Assembly (NCBI GenBank): GCA_024233215.1 | Contig: JACKPW010000015.1 | Span: 93,787-157,786 of the forward strand | Length of the DNA stretch: 64,000 bases | Reading direction: 5' to 3' | Source of the DNA: Verrucomicrobiales bacterium | Lineage (GTDB): Bacteria > Verrucomicrobiota > Verrucomicrobiia > Limisphaerales > J093 | Part shown: piece after piece, positions 1-11,234 of the stretch | Position numbering within the stretch: the stretch's first letter is position 1 | How the letters are laid out: every line of letters begins with the position of its first letter | Position numbers and translations under genes: made by a program | The notes under the pieces: generated by a model | Database searches by the model: none | Seen by the model: only the letters and a program-made list of their open reading frames with translations | What the model was told of the DNA's origin: nothing

Positions 1-1166
1 TCGCTGTGGGGATGCTCCTTTTCCTCATGGGGATCGTGGTGTTCACCGCGGCTTTTGGGCGGCTCTGGTGCGGATGGGCCTGCCCGCAGACGGTGCTCAT
101 GGAGATGGTGTTCCGCCGGATCGAATACTGGATCGAGGGCGACGCCCCGGCCCAGCGGGCCCTGGCGGGGTCGCCCTGGACCCCACTCAAGATCTTTAAG
201 AAGACCCTGAAGCACGCCGTCTTCCTCGCCTTGTCGTTCCTGGTCGCGAACACGCTGCTGGCCTACATCATTGGCAGCGACGCCTTGATTCAGATCGTCA
301 CCGACAGTCCGCTGAACCATCTCAAGGGCCTGACCTTCATGGTGCTGTTCACCCTCCTGTTCTATGGCATCTTCGCCCGCTTTCGCGAACAGGCCTGCAC
401 CTTCATCTGTCCCTACGGGCGGTTCCAGTCCACGCTCATCGACGAAAACACCATCGTCGTCGGGTACGACTTCAAACGGGGCGAGAAACGGGAGCGCCTG
501 CACCGGGACGAATCGGTCGAAGCGCGGGCGGCGAAGGGGCAGGGGGACTGTGTGGACTGCCGGCAATGCGTGGCGGTTTGTCCGACCGGCATCGATATTC
601 GGGACGGCCTCCAGATGGAGTGTGTCCATTGCACCGCCTGCATGGACGCCTGCGACGCCGTGATGGACAAGATCCAGCGGCCGCGCGGGCTGATTCGGTA
701 CGCCTCGCTGGAGGGAATCGAGAAGCGCCAACCGCTCCGCGTGACACCGCGCATCATCGGCTACTCGATTGTGCTGATGGTGCTCGGACTGGGCATGCTG
801 ACGCTGCTGCTGACGCGGTCGGACGTGGATGTGACCATGCTGCGGGCGCGCGGGACGCTTTATCAGGAGCTGCCCGACAACCGGGTGAGCAACCTGTATC
901 TGCTGAAACTCACCAACAAGAGCAACCGCGAGATGGGCATCGATCTACGGCTGGAGGAACCTGCCGGCGAACTGACGGTGGCGGGCGGGCGACTCCATCT
1001 CGCTGCCGGCAAACAGGTGCAGTCCTCGGTGGTGGTGGAGCTGGATCGCAGTGCGCTTGAGGGGCGGAAGACGCCGCTGACGGTCGTCCTGTATGCCGGC
1101 GATGTGAAGGTCGGAACCGTCCGACCGGAGTTCCTTGGCCCGCGGCAATCTGGTTCCGGAAAATAG
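1..1166 (+). CDS. ccoG: Cytochrome c oxidase accessory protein CcoG (FixG/RdxA family), 5' truncated by window edge
   Basis: Membrane polyferredoxin needed for assembly of cbb3-type cytochrome c oxidase (copper handling for the CcoN site in studied proteobacteria). The visible part has transmembrane segments around a CGWACPQ motif, then CTFICPYG, and two ferredoxin-type cysteine clusters (CVDCRQCVAVCP and CVHCTACMDAC), a further transmembrane segment and a C-terminal Ig-like FixG domain. The reading frame is open to base 1 and the family is normally about 470 residues against the roughly 388 seen, so the N terminus lies outside the window; the GTG at 6 is internal. Followed by fixH-like and SafE-like genes, the usual cbb3 assembly context. 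Family call is secure. Confidence 0.95.
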   Translation, partial: AVGMLLFLMGIVVFTAAFGRLWCGWACPQTVLMEMVFRRIEYWIEGDAPAQRALAGSPWTPLKIFKKTLKHAVFLALSFLVANTLLAYIIGSDALIQIVTDSPLNHLKGLTFMVLFTLLFYGIFARFREQACTFICPYGRFQSTLIDENTIVVGYDFKRGEKRERLHRDESVEARAAKGQGDCVDCRQCVAVCPTGIDIRDGLQMECVHCTACMDACDAVMDKIQRPRGLIRYASLEGIEKRQPLRVTPRIIGYSIVLMVLGLGMLTLLLTRSDVDVTMLRARGTLYQELPDNRVSNLYLLKLTNKSNREMGIDLRLEEPAGELTVAGGRLHLAAGKQVQSSVVVELDRSALEGRKTPLTVVLYAGDVKVGTVRPEFLGPRQSGSGK

Positions 1167-1192
1167 CAGGGGATCCGACCCCGACCATCCCC

Positions 1193-1693
1193 ATGAACAT
1201 GACCCACGCAACCTCCCAACCCCGTTGGAACCCTTGGCCGGTGGGGATTGTGGCGTTCTTCGCCTGCTTCATCACGCTGACCGCCGTGTTCATCGTTCTG
1301 AGTACCCGCCAGCGGACCGACCTGGTCGCCCCGGATTACTATGAGCGGGAACTCCGTTACCAGGAACAGATCGATCGCGCAGAACGCACCCGGCTGGCCG
1401 GTTTGACCGCGAAGGTGGACTACGAGGCGGTCGGTGACCGGCTGGTGATCGCACTGCCGGAGGCCCATGGTCTGGCGCACCCGAAAGGCCGGGTGCTGCT
1501 CTACCGGCCGGCCGCCGCCGAGATGGATCGTGAGATTGCGCTTGAGGTGGACGGACAGGGCCGGCAATCGGTGGACGCCAGTCAGTTGCCGGAAGGTCCG
1601 TGGAACGTGCGGGTGGAATGGGCGCTTGGCACCGCGGAATTCTCATCGCAACAGCGGGTCATCATCAAACGCGGGCTGGAAACGGAACCTTGA
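1193..1693 (+). CDS. FixH family protein
   Basis: Small membrane protein of 166 residues with one N-terminal transmembrane helix (about residues 14-38) followed by the family signature APDYYERELRYQEQIDR and an extracytoplasmic beta-rich domain. FixH/CcoH proteins take part in cbb3 oxidase assembly. It starts 26 bp after ccoG and is followed 15 bp later by the SafE-like gene, so the three are probably one operon. A second ATG two codons downstream (1199) is an alternative start. Family recognised from the first third; the C-terminal part is divergent. Confidence 0.85.
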   Translation: MNMTHATSQPRWNPWPVGIVAFFACFITLTAVFIVLSTRQRTDLVAPDYYERELRYQEQIDRAERTRLAGLTAKVDYEAVGDRLVIALPEAHGLAHPKGRVLLYRPAAAEMDREIALEVDGQGRQSVDASQLPEGPWNVRVEWALGTAEFSSQQRVIIKRGLETEP

Positions 1694-1708
1694 GCGGTTC
1701 CGGTCGCC

Positions 1709-2401
1709 ATGGAACTTTGGACCGCCTTCATCCTGGGATTTGCCGGCAGCACGCATTGCGCCGGGATGTGCGGGCCCCTGGCCCTGGCGCTGCCGTCTTC
1801 CGGCAAGGGGGGCGTGCAACACGTCATCGGACGTTTGCTCTACAACCTCGGCCGCATGACCACCTATGCGGGCCTGGGCATTGTCTTCGGTTTGCTGGGG
1901 CGAAGCCTCGCGCTGGCCGGCGTGCAGCGATGGTTCTCGGTCGGCATCGGGATTGTCCTGCTGGTGGGGGTGGTTTTTTCGCGCCCCCTCCTTCTCAAGT
2001 TGCCGGCTACAGGCCTCACCGGGTGGCTCAAGCCTCGCCTGGGCCGCCTGCTTCAGCGCCGTACCGTCGGCGCAATGTACGGCTTCGGCCTGCTGAACGG
2101 CCTGCTGCCCTGTGGCCTCGTCTATGTGGCCTGTGCCGGGGCGGCGGCGTTGGGTGAGTGGCTGGCCGGGGTCGAATACATGCTGGTGTTCGGGCTCGGC
2201 ACCGTGCCGATGATGCTGACGTTGGGGCTGGCGGGACGGGTGATCCCACCGGGTTTCCGGCTGCGCCTGCAACGCGTGGTGCCGTGGTCCCTGGCGCTGG
2301 TGGCCGTGCTCCTCATCCTCCGCGGAGCCTCGCTGGGGATCCCCTACCTGAGCCCCGACCTCTCCGGTGACCCGGCCGCCTGCTGCCTGCCTCCACCATG
2401 A
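1709..2401 (+). CDS. SafE/TauE-like (DsbD_2) membrane protein of the cbb3 assembly cluster
   Basis: Polytopic membrane protein of 230 residues, about six helices. The N-terminal GFAGSTHCAGMCGPL motif with paired cysteines and the central GLLNGLLPCGLVYVA motif are typical of the COG2836 family found next to ccoG/fixH/ccoS and implicated in copper delivery or cbb3 oxidase biogenesis. Usually annotated 'sulfite exporter TauE/SafE family protein', but the neighbours argue for oxidase maturation. Last gene of the + strand cluster; an inverted repeat lies between it and convergent clpC. Confidence 0.85.
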   Translation: MELWTAFILGFAGSTHCAGMCGPLALALPSSGKGGVQHVIGRLLYNLGRMTTYAGLGIVFGLLGRSLALAGVQRWFSVGIGIVLLVGVVFSRPLLLKLPATGLTGWLKPRLGRLLQRRTVGAMYGFGLLNGLLPCGLVYVACAGAAALGEWLAGVEYMLVFGLGTVPMMLTLGLAGRVIPPGFRLRLQRVVPWSLALVAVLLILRGASLGIPYLSPDLSGDPAACCLPPP

Positions 2402-2576
2402 GCCCCGCGGCCGTTGGATCCCTCCGCCGGGAGGATGGCAGGCCGGAATCCGCCGAGCAGTTTCGTGTTGCACCTGCAACACGAAGTTGATCGTTGAGCG
2501 GCGCGTGTTTGGCCGGTTCGATCGTGGTATCCTGAGCAGGCGTGTCAAGGTTCCCGCGTCCACCCGCTGAAAGCAC

Positions 2577-2602
2577 TCGCCCCACCGACTGGGGTGGGGC
2601 GA
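2577..2602. terminator. Bidirectional hairpin between the cbb3 cluster and clpC
   Basis: A perfect 10-bp inverted repeat (TCGCCCCACC / GGTGGGGCGA) with a 6-nt loop lies in the 238-bp gap between two convergent genes. It is followed by only short T stretches on each strand (TTCAT on +, GTGCTTTC on -). Position and stem strength suit a shared transcription terminator. The rest of the gap shows no gene. Confidence 0.65.
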
Positions 2603-2639
2603 TTCATGACACGCAAGAGTGGCGTCTGAGACTGTGGGC

Positions 2640-5123
<2,484 letters not shown>

Positions 5124-5162
5124 ATGTTCGTCCCGAAGCGGAACGATTCAAAACTGCCGTGT

Positions 5163-6269
5163 TTAAGCCGGTTTGTCCAGCGCGCCGGGTGCGGAAGGCG
5201 GGGTGCTCCCGGGGCGGGGGATGTCGTGCAACCGCTCGCGAATCAGATCGGCCCGGAGAAAATCCCGTTGTTCGGGGCTGAGCTTGCCCTTGGAGATCAG
5301 CTGGAGATGGGCGGGTTGGACGATTAGAAAAAGCTCGTCGGTGAGGGCGCGGGGGGCGTCGCCGAACAGGCCGAGGTCGATGCCCAACCGGAACAGGGAA
5401 AGCAGGTTGATCGCCTCCTTGCTGGGGATCCGGTGGGCGTTTGCCAGGATTCCGTAGGCGCGTCCGACGTGGTCGAGGACGGACTTCGGTTTCTTCTCCA
5501 GCAGCAGGGCGCGGGCGTCGTTTTCGTGTTCGATGACCTGGGCCACCACCTTGCCGAGCCGTTCCAGGATTTCTTCCTCGGAGTCGCCCAGGGTCATCTG
5601 GTTTGACACCTGGAAGACGTTCCCCAGGGCCTCGGTGCCTTCGCCGTAGAGGCCGCGGACCGCCAGCCCCAACTTGTTGACGGCCTGGATGATCTGGTTG
5701 ATCTGCTCGCCGAGGACCAGGGCGGGCAGGTGGAGCATGGCGCTAACGCGGATGCCGGTGCCGATGTTGGTGGGACAGGCGGTGAGATAACCGAGTTGCG
5801 GCGAGAACGCGTAGTCCAGATGGTGTTCGATGGCGCTGTCCACCGCGTCGATGGCCTCCCAGGCGCGGTCGAGTTGCAGACCGGGCAGGACGCACTGCAT
5901 GCGCAGATGGTCCTCCTCGTTGATCATCACGCTGAGGGACTGGTCGCGGCTCAGTACCAGTCCGCTGCCGGCCCCCTTGGCGGCGTGTTCCCGGCTGATG
6001 AGGTGCCGTTCCACGAGAATCTGCTTGTCCAGCGAAGACAGGCTTTCCATGGCCAGCGACAGTCCTCCCTCCATTTGCGGCAGGGTTTGCACCGCAACGG
6101 TGCTCTTCTCGCACGACTTCACGCGGTCGGGCTTCTTCGCCCAGCCGGGAAAGGGGAAGCCCTGGAGGTTACGGGCCAGGCGCACCCGGCTCGACATCAC
6201 AATCTTGTTCTGGGGCCCCGATTGTGCGGCGAGCTCGGCAATGGGGGAAAGGAACTCCTGCAAATCCAT
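5163..6269 (-). CDS. mcsB: Protein arginine kinase McsB
   Basis: ATP:guanido phosphotransferase-fold kinase of 368 residues that phosphorylates arginines on proteins and marks them for ClpC. Hallmarks: SSRVRLARNLQGFPFP near the N terminus, NEEDHLRMQ, the CPTNIGTG loop with the reactive cysteine, RVSAMLHLP, and RDFLRA near the C terminus, which matches the RDxxRA phosphoarginine-binding motif of the Bacillus enzyme. Length is normal. Its start follows the mcsA stop by 9 bp and its stop precedes clpC by 39 bp. No CtsR repressor gene is seen nearby, unlike the Firmicute operon, so the regulatory target must differ. Confidence 0.95.
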   Translation of the reverse strand: MDLQEFLSPIAELAAQSGPQNKIVMSSRVRLARNLQGFPFPGWAKKPDRVKSCEKSTVAVQTLPQMEGGLSLAMESLSSLDKQILVERHLISREHAAKGAGSGLVLSRDQSLSVMINEEDHLRMQCVLPGLQLDRAWEAIDAVDSAIEHHLDYAFSPQLGYLTACPTNIGTGIRVSAMLHLPALVLGEQINQIIQAVNKLGLAVRGLYGEGTEALGNVFQVSNQMTLGDSEEEILERLGKVVAQVIEHENDARALLLEKKPKSVLDHVGRAYGILANAHRIPSKEAINLLSLFRLGIDLGLFGDAPRALTDELFLIVQPAHLQLISKGKLSPEQRDFLRADLIRERLHDIPRPGSTPPSAPGALDKPA

Positions 6270-6278
6270 GGCAAAGCG

Positions 6279-6797
6279 TCAGTTGGCGGGAGATTCGGGC
6301 GGGGCCGGTTCCGCGCGCAGGAGCTTGATCTCGTCCCGCAGGCGCGCGGCCTCCTCGTAGTCTTCACCGGCCACGGCGGATTCAAGTTGTTTCTGCAGAC
6401 TTTGAATCCGCCGGGTGACGGGCCGGGGACGGCGCGGTTGATGCGGCGTCTTGCCGGTGTGGCGCATCCCCTTGTGCATGCCCTTGAGCATGCCCTCGAG
6501 ACCCTCCGCGAAGTGCTGGTAGCAGTCCGCGCAGCCGAGCCGGCCACTCTTCTTGAAGTCGGCCTGGGTGAAACCGCACTTGGGACAGGCGGTGTCCTCG
6601 CCCTCGGTGGTCCCCTGGGCGAGTCCCTGCGAGGCTCCCAGTCCCATGAGCAGGTCGGCCAGGGAGAAGCCCATGGGATCGTCGATGCCCTTTTCCTTGG
6701 CGCATTTCTCGCAAAGGTCGACCTTCTTGAGCTTGCCGCCGACCACCTGGGTGAGGTGGACCTTGGCTTCGTTCTCCTTGCAGATCATGCAGACCAT
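6279..6797 (-). CDS. mcsA: McsA-like zinc-finger/UVR adaptor protein
   Basis: Adaptor and activator of McsB, 172 residues. Four CxxC pairs (CMIC, CEKC, CPKC, CADC) form the zinc fingers in the first 90 residues and a UVR motif (LQKQLESAVAGEDYEEAARL) occupies the C terminus, as in Bacillus McsA. The frame stays open upstream into ilvE in another frame, but ATG 6797 (MVCMICKEN) places the first zinc knuckle at the N terminus as in homologues. It sits 35 bp after ilvE and 9 bp before mcsB. Confidence 0.92.
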   Translation of the reverse strand: MVCMICKENEAKVHLTQVVGGKLKKVDLCEKCAKEKGIDDPMGFSLADLLMGLGASQGLAQGTTEGEDTACPKCGFTQADFKKSGRLGCADCYQHFAEGLEGMLKGMHKGMRHTGKTPHQPRRPRPVTRRIQSLQKQLESAVAGEDYEEAARLRDEIKLLRAEPAPPESPAN

Positions 6798-6832
6798 GGC
6801 GGCGAAGGCGGTTGGCGGGATGCGGCGCCGTC

Positions 6833-7723
6833 TCAGGCGTCCTGCACATCCCCGGGCCGGATGGGTTCGCCGGAGCCGTGGGTCAGCTCGCGGTATTTGG
6901 CCACCAGATCGCGGGTGAGCGCGCCGGGCGTGCCGGAGCCGATCTTGCGCCCGTCGATCTTGACCACCGGCACAATCTCGGCGCCGGTGCCGGTGAGAAA
7001 ACACTCCTCCGCCACGTAGAGGTCGAAGCGCGTCAGGGTGCTTTCGGACACGGTCACTCCCGCTTCCCGGGCGAGGTCCATGACCACGCCGCGAGTAATG
7101 CCATACAGGGCGCCGGCGTGCAGTGGCGGGGTATGCAGCACGCCCCGGCGGACGATGAAGATGTTGTCGCCCGTGCATTCGGCCACGTAGCCTTGGGCGT
7201 TGAGCATGATTGCCTCCTCGACGCCGGCGACGTTGGCTTCGATCTTCGCCAGCACGTTGTTGAGGTAGTTCAGCGACTTGATGGCCGGGTTGACCGCGTT
7301 GTGGTGGTTCCGGGTGGTGGCGACCGTGACGATTTCCATCCCGTGCTCGTAGAGTTCCGGGGGATACAGCTGGATGCGGCCGGCGATGACGACGACCGAG
7401 GGGTTCTTGCAGCGGTTGGGATTCAGTCCGAGCGTTCCGATGCCCCGGGTCACCAGCAGCCGGACATAGCCGTCGGTGATTTCATTCTCGCGACAGGTTT
7501 CGACGACGGCCCGGGTGAGTTCCTCCAGCGACATCGGGATTTCCAGCGCAATCGCCTTGGCGCAGTCGAACAGCCGCTCGAGATGCTCGCGCAGCTTGAA
7601 GACCCGCCCGTTGTAGGCCCGGATGCCCTCGAACACGCCGTCGCCGTAGAGCAGGCCGTGGTCGAACACCGAGATCTTGGCGTCCTGCTCGCTGTAGAAT
7701 TTGCCGTCAATGAAGACCTTCAT
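6833..7723 (-). CDS. ilvE: Branched-chain amino acid aminotransferase
   Basis: Class IV PLP-dependent aminotransferase of 296 residues interconverting valine, leucine and isoleucine with their keto acids. Signature elements: SVFDHGLLYGDGVFEG near the N terminus, the PLP lysine in NPAIKSLNYLNN (Lys149), and the AECTGDNIFIV and CFLTGTGAEIVPV motifs that close the active site. ATG 7723 gives MKVFIDGK, the usual start; the in-frame 15-residue extension is not typical. First gene of the ilvE-mcsA-mcsB-clpC run. A D-amino-acid transaminase or aminodeoxychorismate lyase is possible in this fold class, but the sequence fits IlvE best. Confidence 0.92.
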   Translation of the reverse strand: MKVFIDGKFYSEQDAKISVFDHGLLYGDGVFEGIRAYNGRVFKLREHLERLFDCAKAIALEIPMSLEELTRAVVETCRENEITDGYVRLLVTRGIGTLGLNPNRCKNPSVVVIAGRIQLYPPELYEHGMEIVTVATTRNHHNAVNPAIKSLNYLNNVLAKIEANVAGVEEAIMLNAQGYVAECTGDNIFIVRRGVLHTPPLHAGALYGITRGVVMDLAREAGVTVSESTLTRFDLYVAEECFLTGTGAEIVPVVKIDGRKIGSGTPGALTRDLVAKYRELTHGSGEPIRPGDVQDA

Positions 7724-7812
7724 TTCTGTGGCGGGCAGCCTAAGTAAGCCCCTTCGGCCGCGCAACATCTATCCCGGTGTGATCGGTGAGGCGGCTTCCG
7801 TGCGGCGTGGCG

Positions 7813-8607
7813 TCATTGCGGGGCGGCCGGCGGTGGCGGGACCGACCCCGTTCCTGACACAGGCGTGAACCGGAAGTCCCGGATCACCAGTTCGACCTCC
7901 TGTCCGTCCTTGGGGGGACGACCCTGGAACAGCCAGAGGTTGAGGTGCACCGGCATCGGTTCCTGCGAGATGAAGCGTTGGGGTTCCGAGGGACGGTAGT
8001 TCCACACCGCCACCGGAGCGTTCCGACTCCCATCCCCAGGCAGGCCGGCCAGGGACTGGAACGTGATCCCTTCGCAGGTCCAAACGAAACGGTGTGTCGA
8101 GTCGTCTCCAGGGAGTTCCAGCGGGAACCCGTGGGAAACCTGCTTCAACCCGGGTTCCGCCGGCCACACGGTGAAGTTCCCGATCGGATTGGTTGCCCGA
8201 CCCCACCGGGCGAACTCGATGTCGATTTCGTGCGTGGCGTCCGGGCCGACGTCGCGGGTGGGGTAGTTGAACAGGCCCAGCACCACATTGTCGTCGAGCC
8301 GGTCAAGCCGGCCCACGGTTTGGAACTCGTACCGACCGAAGCCGAGCCGGCCCTTCATTGTCACTTCGGCGCAAGACCATTGGCCGTCGCGACACGCGAT
8401 CTTGAGGTGGAGGTTGGTTTGTCCGTCGAGCCAGACATTTCGGGTGTCCCAGGCGTTGGGACCCGGTCCGCCCCGGCCCGAGCGCACCGTCCAAGTGTGG
8501 CCGGCGAACTCGAGTTCCGTCGAGCGCGCGGGCAAGGCGGGGAGAAGGGTTGCGGCGAGGAGAACCGGGAGAACCGGGAGGAGGGATGGGCTGGGACGCG
8601 GTTTCAT
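7813..8607 (-). CDS. Exported GH16-like endo-glucanase/lichenase
   Basis: Signal peptide (residues 1 to about 27) followed by a concanavalin-like jelly roll of 264 residues total. The GH16 catalytic motif HEIDIEF is present with Glu127 (nucleophile), Asp129 and Glu131 (acid/base). GH16 enzymes cut beta-1,3- or beta-1,3/1,4-glucans, agar or carrageenan; substrate cannot be told from sequence. ATG 8607 chosen because it begins the signal peptide; it lies 8 bp after the stop of the double-domain hydrolase, so the two are likely cotranscribed. 89 bp separate its stop from ilvE. Confidence 0.85.
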   Translation of the reverse strand: MKPRPSPSLLPVLPVLLAATLLPALPARSTELEFAGHTWTVRSGRGGPGPNAWDTRNVWLDGQTNLHLKIACRDGQWSCAEVTMKGRLGFGRYEFQTVGRLDRLDDNVVLGLFNYPTRDVGPDATHEIDIEFARWGRATNPIGNFTVWPAEPGLKQVSHGFPLELPGDDSTHRFVWTCEGITFQSLAGLPGDGSRNAPVAVWNYRPSEPQRFISQEPMPVHLNLWLFQGRPPKDGQEVELVIRDFRFTPVSGTGSVPPPPAAPQ

Positions 8608-8615
8608 GAGGGGGC

Positions 8616-10982
8616 CTATTCGGCCGAGGTTGCTGGGTTTGCGTGTCCCGGCCAGTTCAAATGGCGGCGGAGGAACTCGAAGGTCCCTTCGCCGTGGATC
8701 GTGTGGGGGCCGGTGAACCACTCGATGCCGCATTGTTCCTGAAGGCCGAGCCGGGCCTCGTAGAGGTGGCGGACCTTGGCGAATTCATAGGCCACGGTTT
8801 CGTCCGGCGCCACGCCGTCGAAGTGGCCCCGTTCGACCATGAACGGGCGCGGCGCGATCAAAGCGGCCATTTCCGCGTAGTTGAAGGTGCCGCCCAGGTT
8901 GAACTCGAAGATCTCGTATTCCGGTGTTCGCACGTAGCTGTAGGGGCTTCGGGTCGACGCGCATTTCCAGACCCAGTCGTTGAAATCGCCGGAGCAGATC
9001 GCGAGGCAGTAGTCGTCCACCAACGGGGGGACGCGCATTGCGGTCTTGCCGCCGTAGCTCAAGCCGTAGAAGCCGATCCTTGCCGGATCCACGAAGGGCA
9101 ACGTCTGCAGCCAGTCGGTGATCTGCTGGTGCTGGGGGACCATGATCGAATACAGCGTCCTGCCCAGCGGGTTCGCCTTGCGCTGCAGCGTGCGGAAGCG
9201 GTCGGCGAACAGATACAGGTTCTGCGGCGCAAAGGTCACAAATCCCTCCTCGCACAACCGGGCGGCGAAGTCGCGGTAGAACTGCGAATCGCCGGTGATC
9301 GTGTCCTGCGGCCGGCCTTCCAGACCGTGCTGGCACACCACAACCGGCCGTTGTTCCCCCGGCTCCAGTCCCTTCGGAACCAGCAGAATCCCGTAGGCCA
9401 TCACCTCGGGGAACACGTCCAGCACGACCTCGTACCCGGTCCAGAGGGGGCGATCGTAGATCACCCGCGAACGCGGATTGGGCGGCAGGACCGGGTCCTC
9501 GAAACGGCCGATCACTTCGCGATGGAAGTAGTCCCGGTAGTGCGCCGCGGTCCTGCGGAATGCCTCCAGCGACCTCGTATCGAGGTCCGTCATGAACGCC
9601 GCCCGGGTGTAGGGGCTTTCGGTGAGAACCTGTTGGGTGTGGCGATCCAGTTCGTGCAGTTGCCGGGCGGAGCGAGCGGCGGAATCGAAATCCGGGCATA
9701 GGTTCCTGGGGAGCGCCCCGTCGGCAGGCAGGCGCTCCGGGATTCGCAAAGCCGCCAGCAGCGCCGCCAGGGCCGGTTCGCTGCCGAACGCGCCGTCCCC
9801 CGTCTCTCCGCTGGCGATGAGTTGCATCGGAGCGGGGGTGCCCAGACCGGCCACCATCGAGCGGGCCCGTTCGTATTCCGTCCGCACGTCTTCAAGTCGA
9901 GGCGACACCAGCAGCCCGGGCGCCCCATTGCCGCGTCGCTGCGAGCTCCAACCGCCGCCCCCCGGCAGGTTGAGTTTTGGACCGCCCGCCGCCTCGATGA
10001 TCAACGTGCGGGGTGCCACCATGGCGGCGAGTTCGGCGTCCCCGAATTCGTTGAGCAATCCAAAGACATTGCGATCGACCGGTTGCTGCCAGAGTTTCCG
10101 GCGGTCGTCGAAATGGCCGCTGACGCACGTGGCGACGATGCGGGGGTCCAATGCGGCGGCGTCGAGCGCCAGGAGACCGCCTTCGCCCCAGCCCATCACG
10201 CCAATGGGGACGGCCGACTCCGCGCTGTTACCCGACAGCCAGTCGACCGCCGCGAGGACCTTCTGCAACTCGTAGCCAATGACGTGCCGGCCCAGTTCAT
10301 AGGCCGGTCGCTGGATGAACTCCCGGTGGGACAGCGAGGTTTGCGGATCGATTTCCCGGTTGATCAAGGTGGGGACAATCACCTGGCAGCCGCTTTCCAC
10401 CAGGCGCCGGGCAAACTGGCTTTCGGGGGGAACGCCCTCCGCCAGGCCGACGAGTTGTTCCGGGGTCTGGTCGGCGTCCGGGATGGCGACCAGGTTCGCG
10501 CGGGGAGACCGGCCAACCGGCGTGAGCAGCAGTCCCTCACCCGTGACGTCCCCAAAGGCCGGCCAGCGCACGGCGAGGATCTCGTAATCCTGCCCTGCGC
10601 CGCGGAGCGCACCCCGGGACGGCGCCGCAACGAGTTCGAGCTCGACCTGCTCCGGTCGGGGATCGCGCATTCCCAGGATCTGCCCCAGCCGCTTGCGACG
10701 GGGTACCAGCGATTGCTCCCATGCTTCGACCGACGATGCGCCCGGTTTCCAGGCAGCCTCGCGCACCCCGGCGGATTCGTCCGTTTTGCGCAACAGGAAA
10801 CGGTCCACCCCCGCAACGAGATTCGAGGCGATGTCGCCCGTCATCTCCAGCGGCAGGGTTCCGGGGAGGGGCGGGATGGGTGGAAAAGCGCCGCTGGGAT
10901 CGTCAGCGGAGGCCGCGCCGGCCTGCGCCGGCCACACCGACGCGAAGGCAGCGGTCAGAACGCTCAGGACAGCGGGTTTCAT
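8616..10982 (-). CDS. Exported tandem alpha/beta-hydrolase (acetylxylan-esterase-like), N-terminal unit lacking the serine
   Basis: 788-residue protein with a signal peptide (1 to about 24) and two consecutive alpha/beta-hydrolase units. The C-terminal unit carries the nucleophile elbow GLSYGGK with Ser642 and a histidine in the terminal GPHTIHG segment. In the N-terminal unit the corresponding elbow reads GWGEGG: Gly266 sits where the serine should be, so this half is probably non-catalytic. Similar secreted esterases of PVC bacteria act on acetylated or glucuronoylated polysaccharides; the substrate here is unknown. ATG 10982 starts the signal peptide. Upstream gene of the GH16 pair. Confidence 0.8.
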   Translation of the reverse strand: MKPAVLSVLTAAFASVWPAQAGAASADDPSGAFPPIPPLPGTLPLEMTGDIASNLVAGVDRFLLRKTDESAGVREAAWKPGASSVEAWEQSLVPRRKRLGQILGMRDPRPEQVELELVAAPSRGALRGAGQDYEILAVRWPAFGDVTGEGLLLTPVGRSPRANLVAIPDADQTPEQLVGLAEGVPPESQFARRLVESGCQVIVPTLINREIDPQTSLSHREFIQRPAYELGRHVIGYELQKVLAAVDWLSGNSAESAVPIGVMGWGEGGLLALDAAALDPRIVATCVSGHFDDRRKLWQQPVDRNVFGLLNEFGDAELAAMVAPRTLIIEAAGGPKLNLPGGGGWSSQRRGNGAPGLLVSPRLEDVRTEYERARSMVAGLGTPAPMQLIASGETGDGAFGSEPALAALLAALRIPERLPADGALPRNLCPDFDSAARSARQLHELDRHTQQVLTESPYTRAAFMTDLDTRSLEAFRRTAAHYRDYFHREVIGRFEDPVLPPNPRSRVIYDRPLWTGYEVVLDVFPEVMAYGILLVPKGLEPGEQRPVVVCQHGLEGRPQDTITGDSQFYRDFAARLCEEGFVTFAPQNLYLFADRFRTLQRKANPLGRTLYSIMVPQHQQITDWLQTLPFVDPARIGFYGLSYGGKTAMRVPPLVDDYCLAICSGDFNDWVWKCASTRSPYSYVRTPEYEIFEFNLGGTFNYAEMAALIAPRPFMVERGHFDGVAPDETVAYEFAKVRHLYEARLGLQEQCGIEWFTGPHTIHGEGTFEFLRRHLNWPGHANPATSAE

Positions 10983-11063
10983 GGGGCGAGTATGGCCGGG
11001 GCGGTGGTTCGGGAACAGCAGGATGATCCCGAAAACCACAGATGAACGACGATGAACCGTTCA

Positions 11064-11234
11064 GTCTGGAAACCGCAGATGAACGCGGATGAACGCAGAT
11101 AAGTCCTTCGGCCTGAGCCCGCGATGCCCGCCGGATGTCTTCACCCAATGGGTGAACCGGGACGACTGCGGAAGTCCTTGGGAATCTGTGTCCATCTGTG
11201 TCTATCTGCGGTTCAACTGCTCTTTCCAGGTTCA
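11064..11234. repeat. Palindromic intergenic repeat, family 1 copy A
   Basis: About 170 bp with imperfect inverted arms built from repeated GCAGATGAACGC-like units: left arm AAACCGCAGATGAACGCGG, right arm ATCTGTGTCTATCTGCGGTT. It is clearly related over its length to copy C at 26790-26948, and its right half to copy B at 25609-25680 in the opposite orientation. A partial extra arm precedes it (11037-11062). The right edge contains the TCA that is the stop codon of the lamin-tail/CotH gene on the - strand. Confidence 0.75.

Noticed and set aside
6..8. GTG at base 6 as the start of ccoG
   Set aside because: The frame is open to the window edge and conserved N-terminal CcoG sequence is missing, so the true start is upstream.
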